Shown: positions 13,401-26,133 of the stretch, piece by piece | Layout: every line of letters starts with the position of its first letter | Position numbering within the stretch: the stretch's first letter is position 1 | Source of the DNA: Hypomesus transpacificus | Lineage: Eukaryota; Chordata; Actinopteri; Osmeriformes; Osmeridae | Direction of reading: 5' to 3' | DNA: 64,000 bases | Assembly: GCF_021917145.1 (NCBI RefSeq) | Contig: NC_061070.1 | Coordinates: 16,604,827 to 16,668,826, forward strand | Position numbers and translations under genes: made by a program | The notes under the pieces: model-generated | What the model was told of the DNA's origin: nothing | Databases searched by the model: none | What the model saw: the letters and a program-made list of their open reading frames with translations, nothing else

Positions 13401-14568
13401 TGTGAAATTGGCAGCTTAGTAAAGAAGGTCAAGATGCTTAACCATAAGGAAGCTAAAGGAGAACTACTCTCACCTTAGAGCAAAATATTTGGAAAATGAC
13501 GGGCCGTTAGTTCCGTTCGGTAGTTGGTGGATTCTCACCCCTTGGTGTGGTGAAATGTCTCTTCACATTTTCTTCTACCGCGTCATCTACATCGACAGTC
13601 GCCGTTTGACAAAAAGCATCTTAAAAACTAGTCAAGCGTTAATCCTGGGGAACAGGGCGAGGAATTTGCCTGAACGGCTCCTTTAGACCGATTTCCTGCT
13701 ATAAAAGTAGTAGTTCAAAAGAGCTATAAGTCACACGCATGTTAAGAGGCCAACTGATTTTTTTTTGTCACACACACACACACACACACAGTCAGACTAC
13801 TGGGCTTTTCTCCACATATCCTGGACATATTTTAATGCATGTTATTCCGTTCTGCTTTGAGAGAACCAGACTAAGTTATAAACCTGTAAGCAATCAAAAG
13901 ATTCATCCATGCCTTTTTTTCAGCCTTTACATTTAGCTATGTTCCTGATGAGTTGACTAAATGCTGCGTTGTTCCTAGTTAGCACTTCTATCCATGTGTT
14001 CTACATGATATTCTTATGGCGACACTGTTGTATATTCCTGCTCTAAAAACGAATCAGGCTCCCCCTTTAACGCTTTCATTGTAATTGTCATGGTAATATG
14101 GAAAAGCCGTGTTAGTTAAAAGAACAAGTGCTTCACTATGAAGCAGACAGGCTGTCTTGCATTAAGCACAGCTGCTTGTCTCAGTTCAGACACACAGAGC
14201 CAGCCTCACTATTCACTTCCTACCAGCCCAACACAAACACCATCACTACTAATACGGCTAGTCTTCTCCTACCACTAGGAATACTGCTATCACTACTGCT
14301 GTTGCTAAAACTTGTTCCGCTGCTACTACCACCACCACAAGTGCCAGCCCCAACACTACTGCTGCTATTTATACTGCTGCTGCTACTGCTGTTGTTACTA
14401 TCCCTGCTACTGTTCCTCCTGTTACTGATACTACTACAATAGATCCTATATTGTGTTCCTCACAAGAAGGATGCTAAGAAACATGAACAGCATGCGATCG
14501 TTGTTTTGACCCTTCAACTGAACGTTCCGCCTCTAAATGTGTTCTTCTGTCTCTCTATCTCTCTCCGT

Positions 14569-14601
<33 letters not shown>

Positions 14602-14697
14602 CTTTATTTGTATCTTTTATTCATTAATTTCTTTTTCTCTTCCTACACCCCCCCCCCCCCTCCCTCGCCGTTTCCGTGGTTTTCCCCTTGTCTCTAG
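10488..14697 (+). other. Intron 1 of the BCL11A-type gene
   Basis: GT-AG intron of 4.2 kb with no recognisable coding sequence. It contains a short (CA)n near 13770, a CT-rich patch near 13230 and a CTG/CTA trinucleotide-rich stretch at about 14270-14440. A CT-rich then C-rich polypyrimidine run (14550-14662) precedes the exon 2 acceptor. Confidence 0.8.
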
Positions 14698-15108
14698 CCG
14701 AGCCCCCGTCAGCCGTCGGATCGTCTCTGGAGCATTCGGAGCGCTGTTCGGAGCGCTCGTACCCCTCTGAGGAGCAGGGCGCAGGGTCGCTGGCCCGAGT
14801 GGGCTCCAGAGCCCACCCCCCCGAGCAGGACCTGCTGACCTGCGGCCAGTGCCAGTCCACCTTCCCCCTGGCGGACATCCTCCTCTTCATCGAGCACAAG
14901 AGGAAGCGATGCTACGGGCCTCCCTGTCTGGCGAGGGGTCTGGACAAGCCTCCCTCGCCCTCGCCTGGCCTCGCCCTCACCCCCTCCCCGGCCCTCTCGC
15001 TCCACCGACACAGGCCCGTGGAAGTGGGTGTCCAGGCTACCCCCCTGGACCATGACGACCGCCTCTCATCCCCTCGAGGGATTTGCCCCAAGCAGGAACA
15101 CATACCAG
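14698..15108 (+). CDS. bcl11a: BCL11A-type transcription factor, coding exon 2 (N-terminal C2HC zinc finger)
   Basis: The acceptor is a pyrimidine-rich tract ending TCTCTAG and the donor is GTAACA. The exon encodes about 137 residues. It includes [19 protein letters not shown] followed by FIEHKRKRC, the C2HC finger used by BCL11A for self-association. Then come [18 protein letters not shown] and ICPKQEHI, all BCL11A hallmarks. The phase-1 end matches the mammalian boundary after HIA. It is longer and more divergent than mammalian exon 2, with extra Ser/Arg-rich sequence before the finger and a Pro/Leu-rich insert after DKPPSPSP. The next exons, which carry the DNA-binding C2H2 fingers, are not visible in the window. 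Confidence 0.92.
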
Positions 15109-16363
15109 GTAACAGAGGACTCCTCTTAATGCAGGACTGCCATGTTAGCAAAATAGCAGCAGTAACTGACTTTGACTTGAGAAAGAAAAACAAGGTGGGG
15201 GAAGCGCTTGACTGATTCTTGAGGGGGAGATTATGTGTGTGTTGCGGCGAGTTAGTGTATGTGCACCTCTGGTTGTGCCTAGCTGTGTGTGTGTGTGTGT
15301 TGAGGGTGTGTGTGTGCAGGTGTTGTTATCGAGGAATCAGATCAGTGTGTTTTGTCGTTGTTGTTTGTCCATCCACATGGGCTGGGATGTAAGCAGCATT
15401 TTGTCACACATGGTCCCTCCACCATTGGGAATTGTAGTCCTAAGAGACCATGGTTTGCTGTGATTGGACACACACATCAGTTCTTGTTGAAGCTAGACGT
15501 TTGATTGGCCAGGAGTGACAGGCGGGGGCTGGGTTTGAACGGGCTAAACACTGCCGTTAAACGTCACAGGGAAGCCCAAAAGATAACGAATAGCTTGACG
15601 TCATTTTGTACTTGACATAAAAGCACCCGTTCTATTCCGTTGACTTGTCTGTGTCACCATTTCTTCTGTCCTCCCTCGCTGCTGATTTTAGATACACATC
15701 ATAGGATCACTGCCTGTGTGTGTGTGTGTGAGAGAGAGAGACACAGAGAGAGAGACAGAGAGAGACACAGAAAGAGAGACAGAAGGAGAGATGAAGAGAC
15801 AGAGAGAGCAAAAGGGAAACAAATAGCGTGAAAGGGAGAGACAGAGAAAGAAAGCATCACAGTGATTAACTTGGGCCTGATGAACGATGGTCGGATGCTG
15901 TTTGTTTAGTTAGGTTCCATACTAATCAAATACTATAGCCCACTGGCAAAGTGACACGGGTGACCTTGACGTAGTGGCCATTTTGTCAGTGCCCAAAGTG
16001 GGGCAAGGGGTGGGTGCACCGGCTGGCACAGCAAAGAGCTCTACCCTCTCACAATGCAGGGAAACAGGGTTTGGACTGATGATCAATGCGTGTGTGTTGT
16101 AGAGGGGGACTCACATTGCTGTGTGGGACTGTAATTACCCTCGGTGAAAACTTGGTGTCTGTACGGTGGCTCATCACATCTCTGTCTCACGTCAGAGGAT
16201 CTATTAGGATCTCTCGGTCGCTTGTCCACCGTTTCACCACCGATGTTTCACCACGTTGTTTAAGGTCTGTGTGAATACAGCACGGGTGCGTCTGTGTACG
16301 AGTTCCCCTTTTCAGACCAGGAGTCTGTGATCCTGAGCATGGCTTTCTGCATTGCTGTGTGTG

Positions 16364-16522
16364 TGCGCGTTCGTGCATGTGTGTGTGCGTTCGTGCGTGT
16401 GCGTGCATGCATGTGTGTGTGTATGTGTGTGTGTGTGCGTTCGTGCACGCGTGTGTGCATGCATGTGTGTGTGTGTGCATGTGTGTGTGTGTGCATGCGT
16501 GTGTGCGTGTGTGTGTGTGTGA
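16364..16522. repeat. (GT)n microsatellite with GC interruptions
   Basis: About 160 bp of alternating GT/GC dinucleotides; the sequence can form Z-DNA. ORFs across it on both strands are repeat artefacts. Confidence 0.9.
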
Positions 16523-18638
16523 TGAAGAGCGTAAGTGGGCAGTGGGGCTCTCATGTGGGTGTAACAGATGTGCCCTGATCCCACTGTGGTCTGTCCAACG
16601 CCACATCTTACCCCTGCTAAACGTAGGCTTGCACACTCTCACTCTCACTCTCTCTCTGCCAGTCTCCCCTGGTCTCCCCTGGTCTCCCGTCTCCCCTGAC
16701 TGTCCACCGCCTTTTATTTGCAGTCAAATAGAAACAGCAATGGAATTGTGCTTTTAATATGACTCTACTCTATCAACTGTGCTCTCTATCTTTCTTTCTG
16801 TCTCACACACACGCACACACAACCACACACACTGGCACACACACCCAAACTCTCTTTCGTCCTCCTACTCCCCTCCTCTGCAATAACGTAGCTAAAGGAA
16901 GTGGACGGTTATTTTCACTCATGGAGAGTCGTTTATTTCAAGCATCTTTAACGCCACTAATTATTTGTTATAGTCTCCTTTTTCTGTGAATCTTAATTAG
17001 GGTTAGCTTTTAGCGGTTAGCTGGCCATGCTAAATCCAGCCTGGGAAAAGATGAAACAGCGAGTCGGACACAGGAGAAAAACGTGCTCATCATTTAGCTT
17101 GTAAACAACAGTGGGAATCTGGAATCTGAATGGTTAAAAGGTGAATTTGAACATTTGAGATCCCCTGGGAATTGTTTTAATCTACACTTAAATATTTATT
17201 CCTTGGCAAAACCGATCGCCGTGAAAACTTGTTGTCTTAGTCAGTATAGTGAGGCTTATGTTTGATACTGGAGTCAGAACTTGAGTTCACAACACATGTC
17301 TGCACTAAGTAAAGACAGAAAATGTGATTAAAAAGTGTGTGTTGGTCTGTTACCCTCGCTCGCATACTAGAACATGAAGACAGTTCTCAGTTCTGTCATC
17401 ACGGTTTAGAGAAGCCAAGAAGTGTGTGACTGTGTGTGTGTTCCAGATCCTTTTGTAAAATAAAATCACAAAATCAAGACATTTTGGTGTACAGTTCACA
17501 CAGATACACACACACACACACACGTCGACAGCAACACTGGGTTATCAGACTTGTTGACATCATAGTAAAATGTGTGTGTTGGGTGGGTCAGTGTTATTGT
17601 ACCAAGATATGATGTTTCCTAAACCTTTTGCAGCATTATACCTGATTGTTCTTTGGTAATAAACAGTCGTTTAGGTCATAGAGGAATTTATAAAATAACA
17701 TCGATTTTACATACATTATACAATTTGTATTGACCCCACTTCATTTTATAACTGACCTTCTTTTTATTTATGATTGAGTAAATCATAATTGATCCAGGGC
17801 TACTCTAACTACTGCATGTTACTCATATTGTGATTCATAGAACCATATTTTATGTTCATTACTACTGTTTTCATCATACTATTTAGCTATTTCCTGCATA
17901 TTACATACGTACTGTTTTATGTTAATACATTTGAGCAAATGTGTTTAGTGGTGGGTTTGCAAGCGCAGATAAAGGCAGGCACCTTTACCGTGCAAACCTG
18001 CGTATTATTCACGTGTTTGGAGGAGTGGCCGTCAGATTTTGTCACATGTGTGGGCTACCTCAGCTATATCGAGTATGGTTCTTGTAGCAAAATCCTCTTG
18101 TTTGCCAACCAAACAGCTCTGTTTGAAAAAAATATGAATGCAAGTCCTTATGAATGTGGTTTTACATGTGTGTATGGTAGTTTAATGTCTACTAGAAACA
18201 TACACACCCACACCCACACCCACACACACCCCCCACACACACACACACACACACACACCTGCATACTAAAGGCCATGCTAATACGGGACACAGAAGGCTA
18301 CGTTCCTCCACTCTCTCCTCTGCTAATCCCTGACCGAGATGAAAAATATATTGAGTAATCCCTGGAGACTACTGTTTCCTGAACCAGGCTTTTTAATACC
18401 TCACTTCTTCTGCATCCGTGTGTGTGTGTGTGTGTGTTTGAATGCATATTTTCCCTGCGCTTTACCTGTCACACATTACTGGATCCTTTTCCTCCAGACC
18501 AGCAGCTGTATACCCAGGTTAGATCTTAGAATGGGAGTCAGATGTAGTGATTAGCATTATCGCTAGCATTACCCCCCACCCACCTTAATACACAAGTGCT
18601 TTTTAAACGCCCCTCTATTTTCTGGCATTAATTCAAAG

Positions 18639-18640
<2 letters not shown>

Positions 18641-18732
<92 letters not shown>

Positions 18733-18778
18733 TCGTGCTCTCTTTCTCTGTCTCTCTCTCTCTCGTGCTCTCTTTCTC
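18641..18778. repeat. (CT)n microsatellite
   Basis: About 138 bp of CT dinucleotide, nearly pure over the first 80 bp, then with G interruptions. Confidence 0.92.
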
Positions 18779-19808
18779 GGCAGTCAATGTAAATCAGGGA
18801 CACCCACTGGATACAGAAAGTGTGTGTGTTGAGCGCGTGTGTGTGTGTGAGTTGGGTGTGTGTGTGTGTGTTGAGAGTGTGTGTGTGTTGAGAGTGTGTG
18901 TGTGTTGAGAGTGTGTGTGTGTTGCCAGTGTGTGGTATGGGCTGGCAGCAGATGGCATCTCGCCATGTGGAACCAGTGACTGTATGAACAAAGTCACATT
19001 ATTACGCCATCTTTGTGGGGACCGTCTCTATCTGAACTCTGCCACCGCTTCATGTGCTGGAGCCATCCCATTCTGTTGTTGTTGTCGACACCAAACAACT
19101 ACTGGGTTTCATACCTGATTATTTCCTTTTTGTGCATGAAATCCCTCAAAAGAATGATTCTGTCAGTGTGTGTGTGCGTCCGTGCGTGCGTGTGAGTGTG
19201 TATGCGCGTGTGTGTGTGTGTGTTCGTATTTGTCGTGAGGCTCACAGCCAAGAACAGAAGCAGTAATATTGTGAGGGAGGCTACTAGAGTGAATGTGTTG
19301 TCAAGGCCGCTCCAGTCTCTCTGTTCTCTGACAAAGTGCAGTCTTCACACTGACTTGACCTTGTCATTGTGGCTGCACTACACCTCTGTGGTGAAGGACA
19401 TATTCAATATTGCAATTGTTTGCTATCTGTTAGCATTTGTGTTACAAGTTTGGGTTGGTACAAAGCATGAGGGAAATATAATGATAATAATTTTTGCATA
19501 AGCATTTTGTGGTCAGTCATTATTGCTTATCTATATTTTTTACTAACTGCAGCCTCAAGGCCACATACTCAGATGTACGCATACACACACATAGACGCAC
19601 ACACACACACACACACACACACCCACAGACGCATGCACGCACACACATAGACGCATGCACACACACAGACGCATGAACGCACGTTATGTAAGGTGAGGAA
19701 GCAGTGTTTTGAAAAGGATTGATGCCTTTATGATATCGTTAACCAAATCAATGGTGTATTCTGTGTCATTAGTGGCTGTGTAACTGTGCTGTGTGTAGCT
19801 GTGCTATG

Positions 19809-19864
19809 GTGTGTGTGTGTGTGTGTGTGTGTCTGTGTGTGTGTGTGTCTCTGTGTGTGTGTGT

Positions 19865-19943
<79 letters not shown>
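19809..19943. repeat. (GT)n microsatellite
   Basis: About 135 bp of GT dinucleotide with a few CT interruptions, one of the longest such tracts in the window. Confidence 0.92.
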
Positions 19944-19944
<1 letters not shown>

Positions 19945-21394
19945 TATTCCACCTCAGTCGCCCATCAGGACCAGTCCTTGCAGCTCTCCAATTAAATCAG
20001 AGGTTGTGTAAAGCTTGTTCATAAAACAGTTTATACACAACAAAGCTTATTTATATATCCCACTGGATTAAAGACTGGTGTTTTACACACAAAGTGCAAC
20101 CCTACAGAATTGGCAGACTCAATTCTGTATATTCTTTGTGTTTCAGTTTATTTATATGTCGTGAGTGCGTTTCCCTCTATGAACGTGTTTATTTATATGG
20201 TATGGTGTGTGTGTACATCGAGAGTGTGTGTGTGTGTTCGCGGCCCGCTGGGTCCAGGGTGAACATGAAAGGGTGTGTGAGTTGGCAGCATGGCCGTAGG
20301 GCATCCCCTGGCAAACTGTGCCAGGGCAGAGTTGGCATTGAATGGATTGAGTGTGTGAGTGTGTGAGTGTGTGTCTGTGTGTGTGTTTCTGAGTGTGTGT
20401 GTGTGTGTGTGTGTAGAGGGGCCTGGCTCCATACGGGGGTTTCATGTTCCTCGTTTGGCTTCAGTGCCACAGCGGAGCCGAGCGTGCTGGATGGTGGAAG
20501 TACACAAACACACACACACACACACCAAACTCTGCTGAACAACAATGGGATAACCTGACAAACTTGTACTTACAGATATTTAACTTTGTATACTTATGCC
20601 ATTGTTGGAACCAAACATACACACACACACTTTGTACCAAACATCTGCACACACACACACAAACCTTGTCCCAAAGGGACCAAGTGTTTGAGTTTATTTG
20701 CTGGCTGCATGCCCAGTCTGTATAATGTGTGTACATATGTCTGTGAGTGTTGGTTTGGATGTGTGTGTTCCCAGTGTGTATGCCAGAGTTCCCTCAGTGT
20801 GTGTGCGTGTAGTGTGTGTGTGTGTGTGTAGTCTCTGAGCATTAGCTTCATGTCACATACCAGTAGTATAACGACTGTAGGTCTGTAGATTTGACAAGTG
20901 ACTCGAGGAGTACTTTTTCTTTTCTTCTCCTCTCCAGTCGTTCACTATCTTGTTAGAAGGATGGTTTCAGGTATGGAGTCCGAGTACTCTGCACCCCCTC
21001 ACCTCTTGGCACAACCATCTGTCATATCACTGTCCCAACTCTGACCTCGGCTTAATGGGGTTATTTTTAGTGAAAAGAAGACGTAATATCAAATCCCCCA
21101 CTTGCACACACACACACACACAAAGGTCTTTATTGTGTGAGCAAAGCGTAACAGTTTTCACTTTATTGAGAGAGAACAGAAATACATAGATAGATGAGTT
21201 CTATTGGTAATGGATCATCGTGTGTGTGTGTGTGTGTGTGTTGAGGTACCACGGGTCTTGTGTTAATAATTGTGCGTCTAGTTCTGTGGGTGTGTGCTGC
21301 TTCCTCATGTAAAACATTTTAACCGTTTTAACACTCAGAAAATGGCACTCGTACACAAGCACGCTCACGCATATTCTACACTTAAGAGTGCCTC

Positions 21395-21426
<32 letters not shown>

Positions 21427-22504
21427 CAGCTACCCCTCACCCCCTCCACACACACACACACACCTACAGCTACCCCTCACCCCCTCCACACACACCCCAA
21501 AGCCCCTACATCCTGACTGAATCTTACTGAATCATTTGAATTTTAAGCACTTCTTTAATCTTCAAAGCCCAAATTACTTTATGAATATGCATGGCGTGGG
21601 CAGACTTTAGTTCATTACCTAGTTGTAAATTCTAATGACCATTAGGTCCTCTCAGTAATTGCCAATTGTTTTCCATTTTTGATTGGCCTATTACCATGTG
21701 CATTTGCAGCACATCAGCAATGCTTGTCAAAGCATGTGCATGTGTATGTTGGTGTGTTTGTGCCCATGTTTTCATGTGTGTGTTTTTGTGTGTAATGTGT
21801 GTGTGGCTATATGAACATGTGAGTGTGTGTGTGTTTTCTTTGTGTATGGAGGTTAGCATTAGCATCTCTTCTTCCAGCAGTGCGTTTTAGGCTAAATTGC
21901 TGATGTAAATTAAAGCTTCGTTTTGCGCATGAAGATTGAGAGTTCACTGAGAGATTGGACATATTTAATTTACATGATGACTTGCCTCTCCCTCATCATT
22001 CACCATTTCATGCACCACACACATTCTCAAACACACACACACACACCCACACATACACAACAAAACTGAATCTACTGATACAGTCTGTCTGTGTCATCTC
22101 AGAGGGTGGGTTTTGGTGTAATGAGCAGCCCTCTCCTCCCCTCCTCTTTTCTCTCTGCCCCTCTCTCTTCCTCAGTCCATCCCTCACTTTTTGTCTCCTT
22201 GAGGAAACAGATGTTCCTCCCCTCCTCTACCAGCCCTGCTCTGGTTCCACTGCTGCATGTGTGCCATTCCGGAGACAGTGATCTGTCTTGCTAAGTGAGT
22301 TTCTCCGTTAACATGGGCAAAATTGGAAAAGAGGGATATTGATAGTGTAATATGGCCGGGAGCCACAGAGTGTGGTGAATCCTTGTTTGTGTGAGAGGAT
22401 GGAAAGGTGCCCGGGTCACATCTGATCACACCTGTGTATGACCCGCGGAGTACATCTATGACCACAGCTAGCCGTGGACATGTCCTTTCAGGAATGGCGA
22501 TTGT

Positions 22505-22597
22505 TTGGTCGGGTTTGGTCTGGTCTGGTTTGGTCTGGTCTGGTCTGGTCTGGTTTGGTCTGGTTTGGTCTGGTGTAGTCTGGTGTGGTCTGGTTTA
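22505..22597. repeat. (TGGTC)n pentanucleotide repeat
   Basis: About 18 units of TGGTC/TGGTT, with some drift at both ends. Confidence 0.85.
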
Positions 22598-23054
22598 AGT
22601 TACGTGTGAGAGAGAACGACGTAGGGGAATTTTGGAGAAAGAGAGACAGAGAGAGAGAGACGGAAGTCAAACACAAAAAGAAACATTTCATTTTTCGAGT
22701 GATAATGAGCCGAGATCATTAGGAGGGAAACAAAGGCAAGACAAGAAGCGGATCCAGAAAGCATGAGGGGGTCTCCGCCTCTTGCTTGCTTCCTAAGCTG
22801 GATGTATTTCTTCTTCTTCTCTGCTTACCAGTTTGTGTACAAGCGCTGCGAGGGAGTTGTGTGAAACCTACATTGTGATGAAACAGAATTCTTAATCGGA
22901 GAGAATCGAGGAGGGTTCTGCACAGAGGCCTAATGGACACAACAGAGAGAGAGGGGAGGAGGGTGTGTGTGTGTGTGTGTGTGTGTGGGAAGGTTGTAGT
23001 CCGGTGGGATGCAGAAGGCCTGTTTCCTGAGGACTCTTTTAGCCCTCCACACAA

Positions 23055-23086
<32 letters not shown>

Positions 23087-23568
23087 CAGAAGCCCTACCC
23101 CTGGCTGCTACAGCACACTTCAAAGTTGTTAATATTCAGCCGGGAAACTGTATCCAGAACACAAATAAATTATTAAGTGTATGAACTTTTTAGGCAGTAA
23201 GATGAACTGATGAAGCACATCTGTGGGACCCAGTCTTTTTTTACGTGTGTGTGTGTGTGTATGTGTGTGTGTGTGTGTGTTCATAGTGGATGTGTCCTTT
23301 TCCTCTTTCCAGTGCCTGGTCTTTGGCCAAGGGCATGCATAATTGATCCTGTGCGCGCTATCATTTTCTTGATGTAATTGCCTCTGTAAGATATGATGAA
23401 ATCTAATGGATAATTTATTGTTCCAAAATGGGTAAAGAAACAGTAAAATGTCTGAACGGTTTTAGGGGTGAGTGGTTGGGCGTGAGTGTGTGTGTTTAGG
23501 AGATAAAAGAAAAAAAAACTGATACAGTAAAGAGAGAGCAACACTAAGAATCAATCCAGTCATTCAGT

Positions 23569-24068
23569 NNNNNNNNNNNNNNNNNNNNNNNNNNNNNNNN
23601 NNNNNNNNNNNNNNNNNNNNNNNNNNNNNNNNNNNNNNNNNNNNNNNNNNNNNNNNNNNNNNNNNNNNNNNNNNNNNNNNNNNNNNNNNNNNNNNNNNNN
23701 NNNNNNNNNNNNNNNNNNNNNNNNNNNNNNNNNNNNNNNNNNNNNNNNNNNNNNNNNNNNNNNNNNNNNNNNNNNNNNNNNNNNNNNNNNNNNNNNNNNN
23801 NNNNNNNNNNNNNNNNNNNNNNNNNNNNNNNNNNNNNNNNNNNNNNNNNNNNNNNNNNNNNNNNNNNNNNNNNNNNNNNNNNNNNNNNNNNNNNNNNNNN
23901 NNNNNNNNNNNNNNNNNNNNNNNNNNNNNNNNNNNNNNNNNNNNNNNNNNNNNNNNNNNNNNNNNNNNNNNNNNNNNNNNNNNNNNNNNNNNNNNNNNNN
24001 NNNNNNNNNNNNNNNNNNNNNNNNNNNNNNNNNNNNNNNNNNNNNNNNNNNNNNNNNNNNNNNNNNNN
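23569..24068. other. Assembly gap of exactly 500 N
   Basis: All 500 bases are N. A round number like this is normally a placeholder for a gap of unknown length, so undisclosed sequence, possibly including missing bcl11 exons, could lie here. Confidence 0.98.
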
Positions 24069-24704
24069 AACATAAATTCTGTTACATGTCATTCATGAGC
24101 CTTTGTTTTTATTTATTCATTTTCTTTACAACCAAGCAGATGTCTAGGGGGCACACCACAATCCTGTTTATCAGACAAAAGAGAGAAAGAGAGAAAGAGA
24201 CAGAGAGCGTAGGTGAAGTTGTTATTATAGCTCACTGCTGCCCCCTACTGTGAGAAGGGGAAACCTTCCAACCATCCAACCATTTCCTTCAAATACCCAA
24301 TATTTCACTTTTCAATATTCTCGTCTCCTCGTCTCCATGGAAGGATTCATCCTTATAGTATTAGGCACAGTACTGATAATGGGCATATTCAAGTTACATT
24401 CATTCCAAAAATCTATCAAGTTAGCTACAATTACAACAACTGGACATCAAGGGTAATGACTGTAAGCTTGTGCTCATTCATGCAATGGTTTTATGGTACA
24501 TTATGTGCTACGGCCTGGAAACCTGTGCCTTCCATGCTCTTCCAGGCTCAGTATGTGAGCAGGTGCTCGCATATGCAAAACAAGCACACAAAGAGCTGGA
24601 TGACTGATTATGTAAGCCCGTGTGTGCATTGTTTAATAATGTATTTGTGAACACTTATTCCCCATCTTCTCTGCTAACTATCTCCTACAATGTGTCCCTG
24701 ACAG

Positions 24705-24770
24705 GCGGGGAGTGGGGCGGGGGGGGGGGGGCGGGGGGGGGGGAGAGGGGGGGGGGGAGGGGGGGATGGG
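24705..24770 (+). repeat. G-rich low-complexity tract
   Basis: Runs of 4 to 14 guanines broken by single A or C bases. The runs meet the simple G-quadruplex pattern on the plus strand. Confidence 0.85.
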
Positions 24771-25568
24771 GCTGGAAGCCTCTCCTGGGGCTGCAGAGAG
24801 AGACGTTGAACCAAGCCATGAGAGAAATCAGATCACCTTGGATTTGCATAAACAGTCTTCAAATGGCTGCGCAGAGGGTATAAATGTTTGCCATCCGAGC
24901 CTGAATAACCAGCGGAGGATTAGTGTTGGGTTCACCCAGGTCATTTGACACTTAAAGACAGTCCCGAGGGAAGCTGTTCGTGTCGGACAAATTGCCCTGC
25001 CTCTGAGGCAGATCCCTCCCTCAGCAAGGGGCTGAGGGGAGCTCTGAGGAGCAATTTGCAGCCTGTAGAGACAGACACTTTGCACCCCTGTGCTCCTTCC
25101 ACTCAAAGGGAGGGTGAAATCAAAATCCAAAATGGCACCAGCAGCAACATCAGCACCAATTACAGGAGAAAGAGTGGGGCAGAGCAGAGGACGGGCTACG
25201 GACAGCGAGAATAATGAGTGAGTGCCTTCCAGCACCTTCTACCCTCCCTGCGCTCCGGAGAAGACAGGAGAACAGAGATGGGAAAATAGAGCATGAAACT
25301 ACCAAACCTGCCCGATGCCATGGAAAGTTGTCAGAGGTGCAGAGCTGTTCAACTTTTTTTTTCTTCTTCTTTGTGAGGGGGGCTTCACGTGGCTGGACTA
25401 GCTTCTGTCCTGTCAGGGCTGGCTGTGTGCAAGTGTGTCCTGTCCTGTCAGGGCTGGCTGTGTGCAAGTGTGTCCTGGCCTGGAGGCGTTGGTGGCCATG
25501 GAGAGAGCATTATCTTGGCTTTGGGGAACGCCTCGCAGCACAGCAGAGTCAGACGCAGGCTCTGGAGT

Positions 25569-25690
25569 CAGACCCAGGGCAGAGTCAGTCAGACCCAGGG
25601 CAGAGTCAGACCCAGGGCAGAGTCGGACCCAGGGCAGAGTCAGACCCAGGGCAGAGTCAGACCCAGGGCAGAGTCGGACCCAGGGCAGAG
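25569..25690. repeat. 17-bp minisatellite, about 7 copies
   Basis: The unit CAGACCCAGGGCAGAGT repeats about seven times, one junction having four extra bases and two units a C-to-G change. Because 17 is not a multiple of three, all frames read through it alike, which explains the overlapping ORFs here. A separate duplication of about 34 bp lies at about 25403-25470. Confidence 0.88.
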
Positions 25691-26018
25691 CGGAGCCACG
25701 GGTCATCAGCTCAGAAAGAGATGAGAGGCTTTGCAGACAGCCATCATGTGATCTATTCCTCACGCTGACAGTAGTGCAGCTACTGCAGATGACATCCTGT
25801 GGATCCACTTCCTCTGATAAGACGCTTTACACACAGTCGACACGGCAGGAGGAAAAGTCTCTTTTACAAGGTATCCTGAGCGCCTGGCTGTGTGTTGATT
25901 TAACCGACAAGCCAAGAACGTTGATTTTGAGAGGTGAGCAGTGGTAGAGCGGCGGTAAGATGAGTGGGTACTAGAAGCCTGGGGAAACGTCTGTCACTCC
26001 TTCATTCATGTGTGTCAA

Positions 26019-26133
26019 GGGAGGGTATAGCTCAGTGGTTAGAGTATTTGATTGGAGATAAAGAAGTTCAAAATCCCTCCATCGCTTTAAATGAAAGCAT
26101 CTGTTAAATGAAGGAATAAAAATAAATAAATGG
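26019..26133 (+). mobile_element. tRNA-derived SINE
   Basis: The 5' part reads like a decayed tRNA with an intact A-box-like stretch (TATAGCTCAGTGGTTAGAG) and a B-box remnant (GTTCAAAATCC). The 3' part, GAAAGCATCTGTTAAATGA, matches the reverse complement of the GCAGACGC tail seen at 30451, 56326 and 59637. It ends in an AT-rich AATAAA-type repeat. This is SINE structure rather than a working tRNA gene, as the anticodon arm is degenerate. Confidence 0.75.

Larger units (their letters stand above)
15109..23568. other. Gene-free, microsatellite-dense stretch (probably bcl11 intron 2)
   Basis: No exon of any recognised gene was found. Open frames here are mostly readings through (CA)n, (GT)n, (GA)n and (CT)n tracts. 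Large tracts lie at 15714-15838 (GT then GA), 16364-16522 (GT), 18197-18258 (CA), 18641-18778 (CT), 18820-18935 (GT), 19585-19680 (CA), 19809-19943 (GT), 20340-20415 (GT), 21390-21500 (CA), 22958-22987 (GT) and 23246-23280 (GT). Confidence 0.7.

Noticed and set aside
16187-16757. Overlapping Cys/Val and His/Thr-rich ORFs
   Set aside because: These are translations of the (GT)n/(CA)n microsatellite.
17852-18358. 168-codon plus-strand ORF
   Set aside because: It runs through a (CA)n tract, has no family similarity and no supporting context; likely chance.
23544-24092. ORFs across the gap
   Set aside because: They are made of N bases and carry no information.
26019-26090. tRNA gene
   Set aside because: A-box-like sequence is present but the anticodon arm and acceptor pairing are degenerate, and a SINE tail follows.
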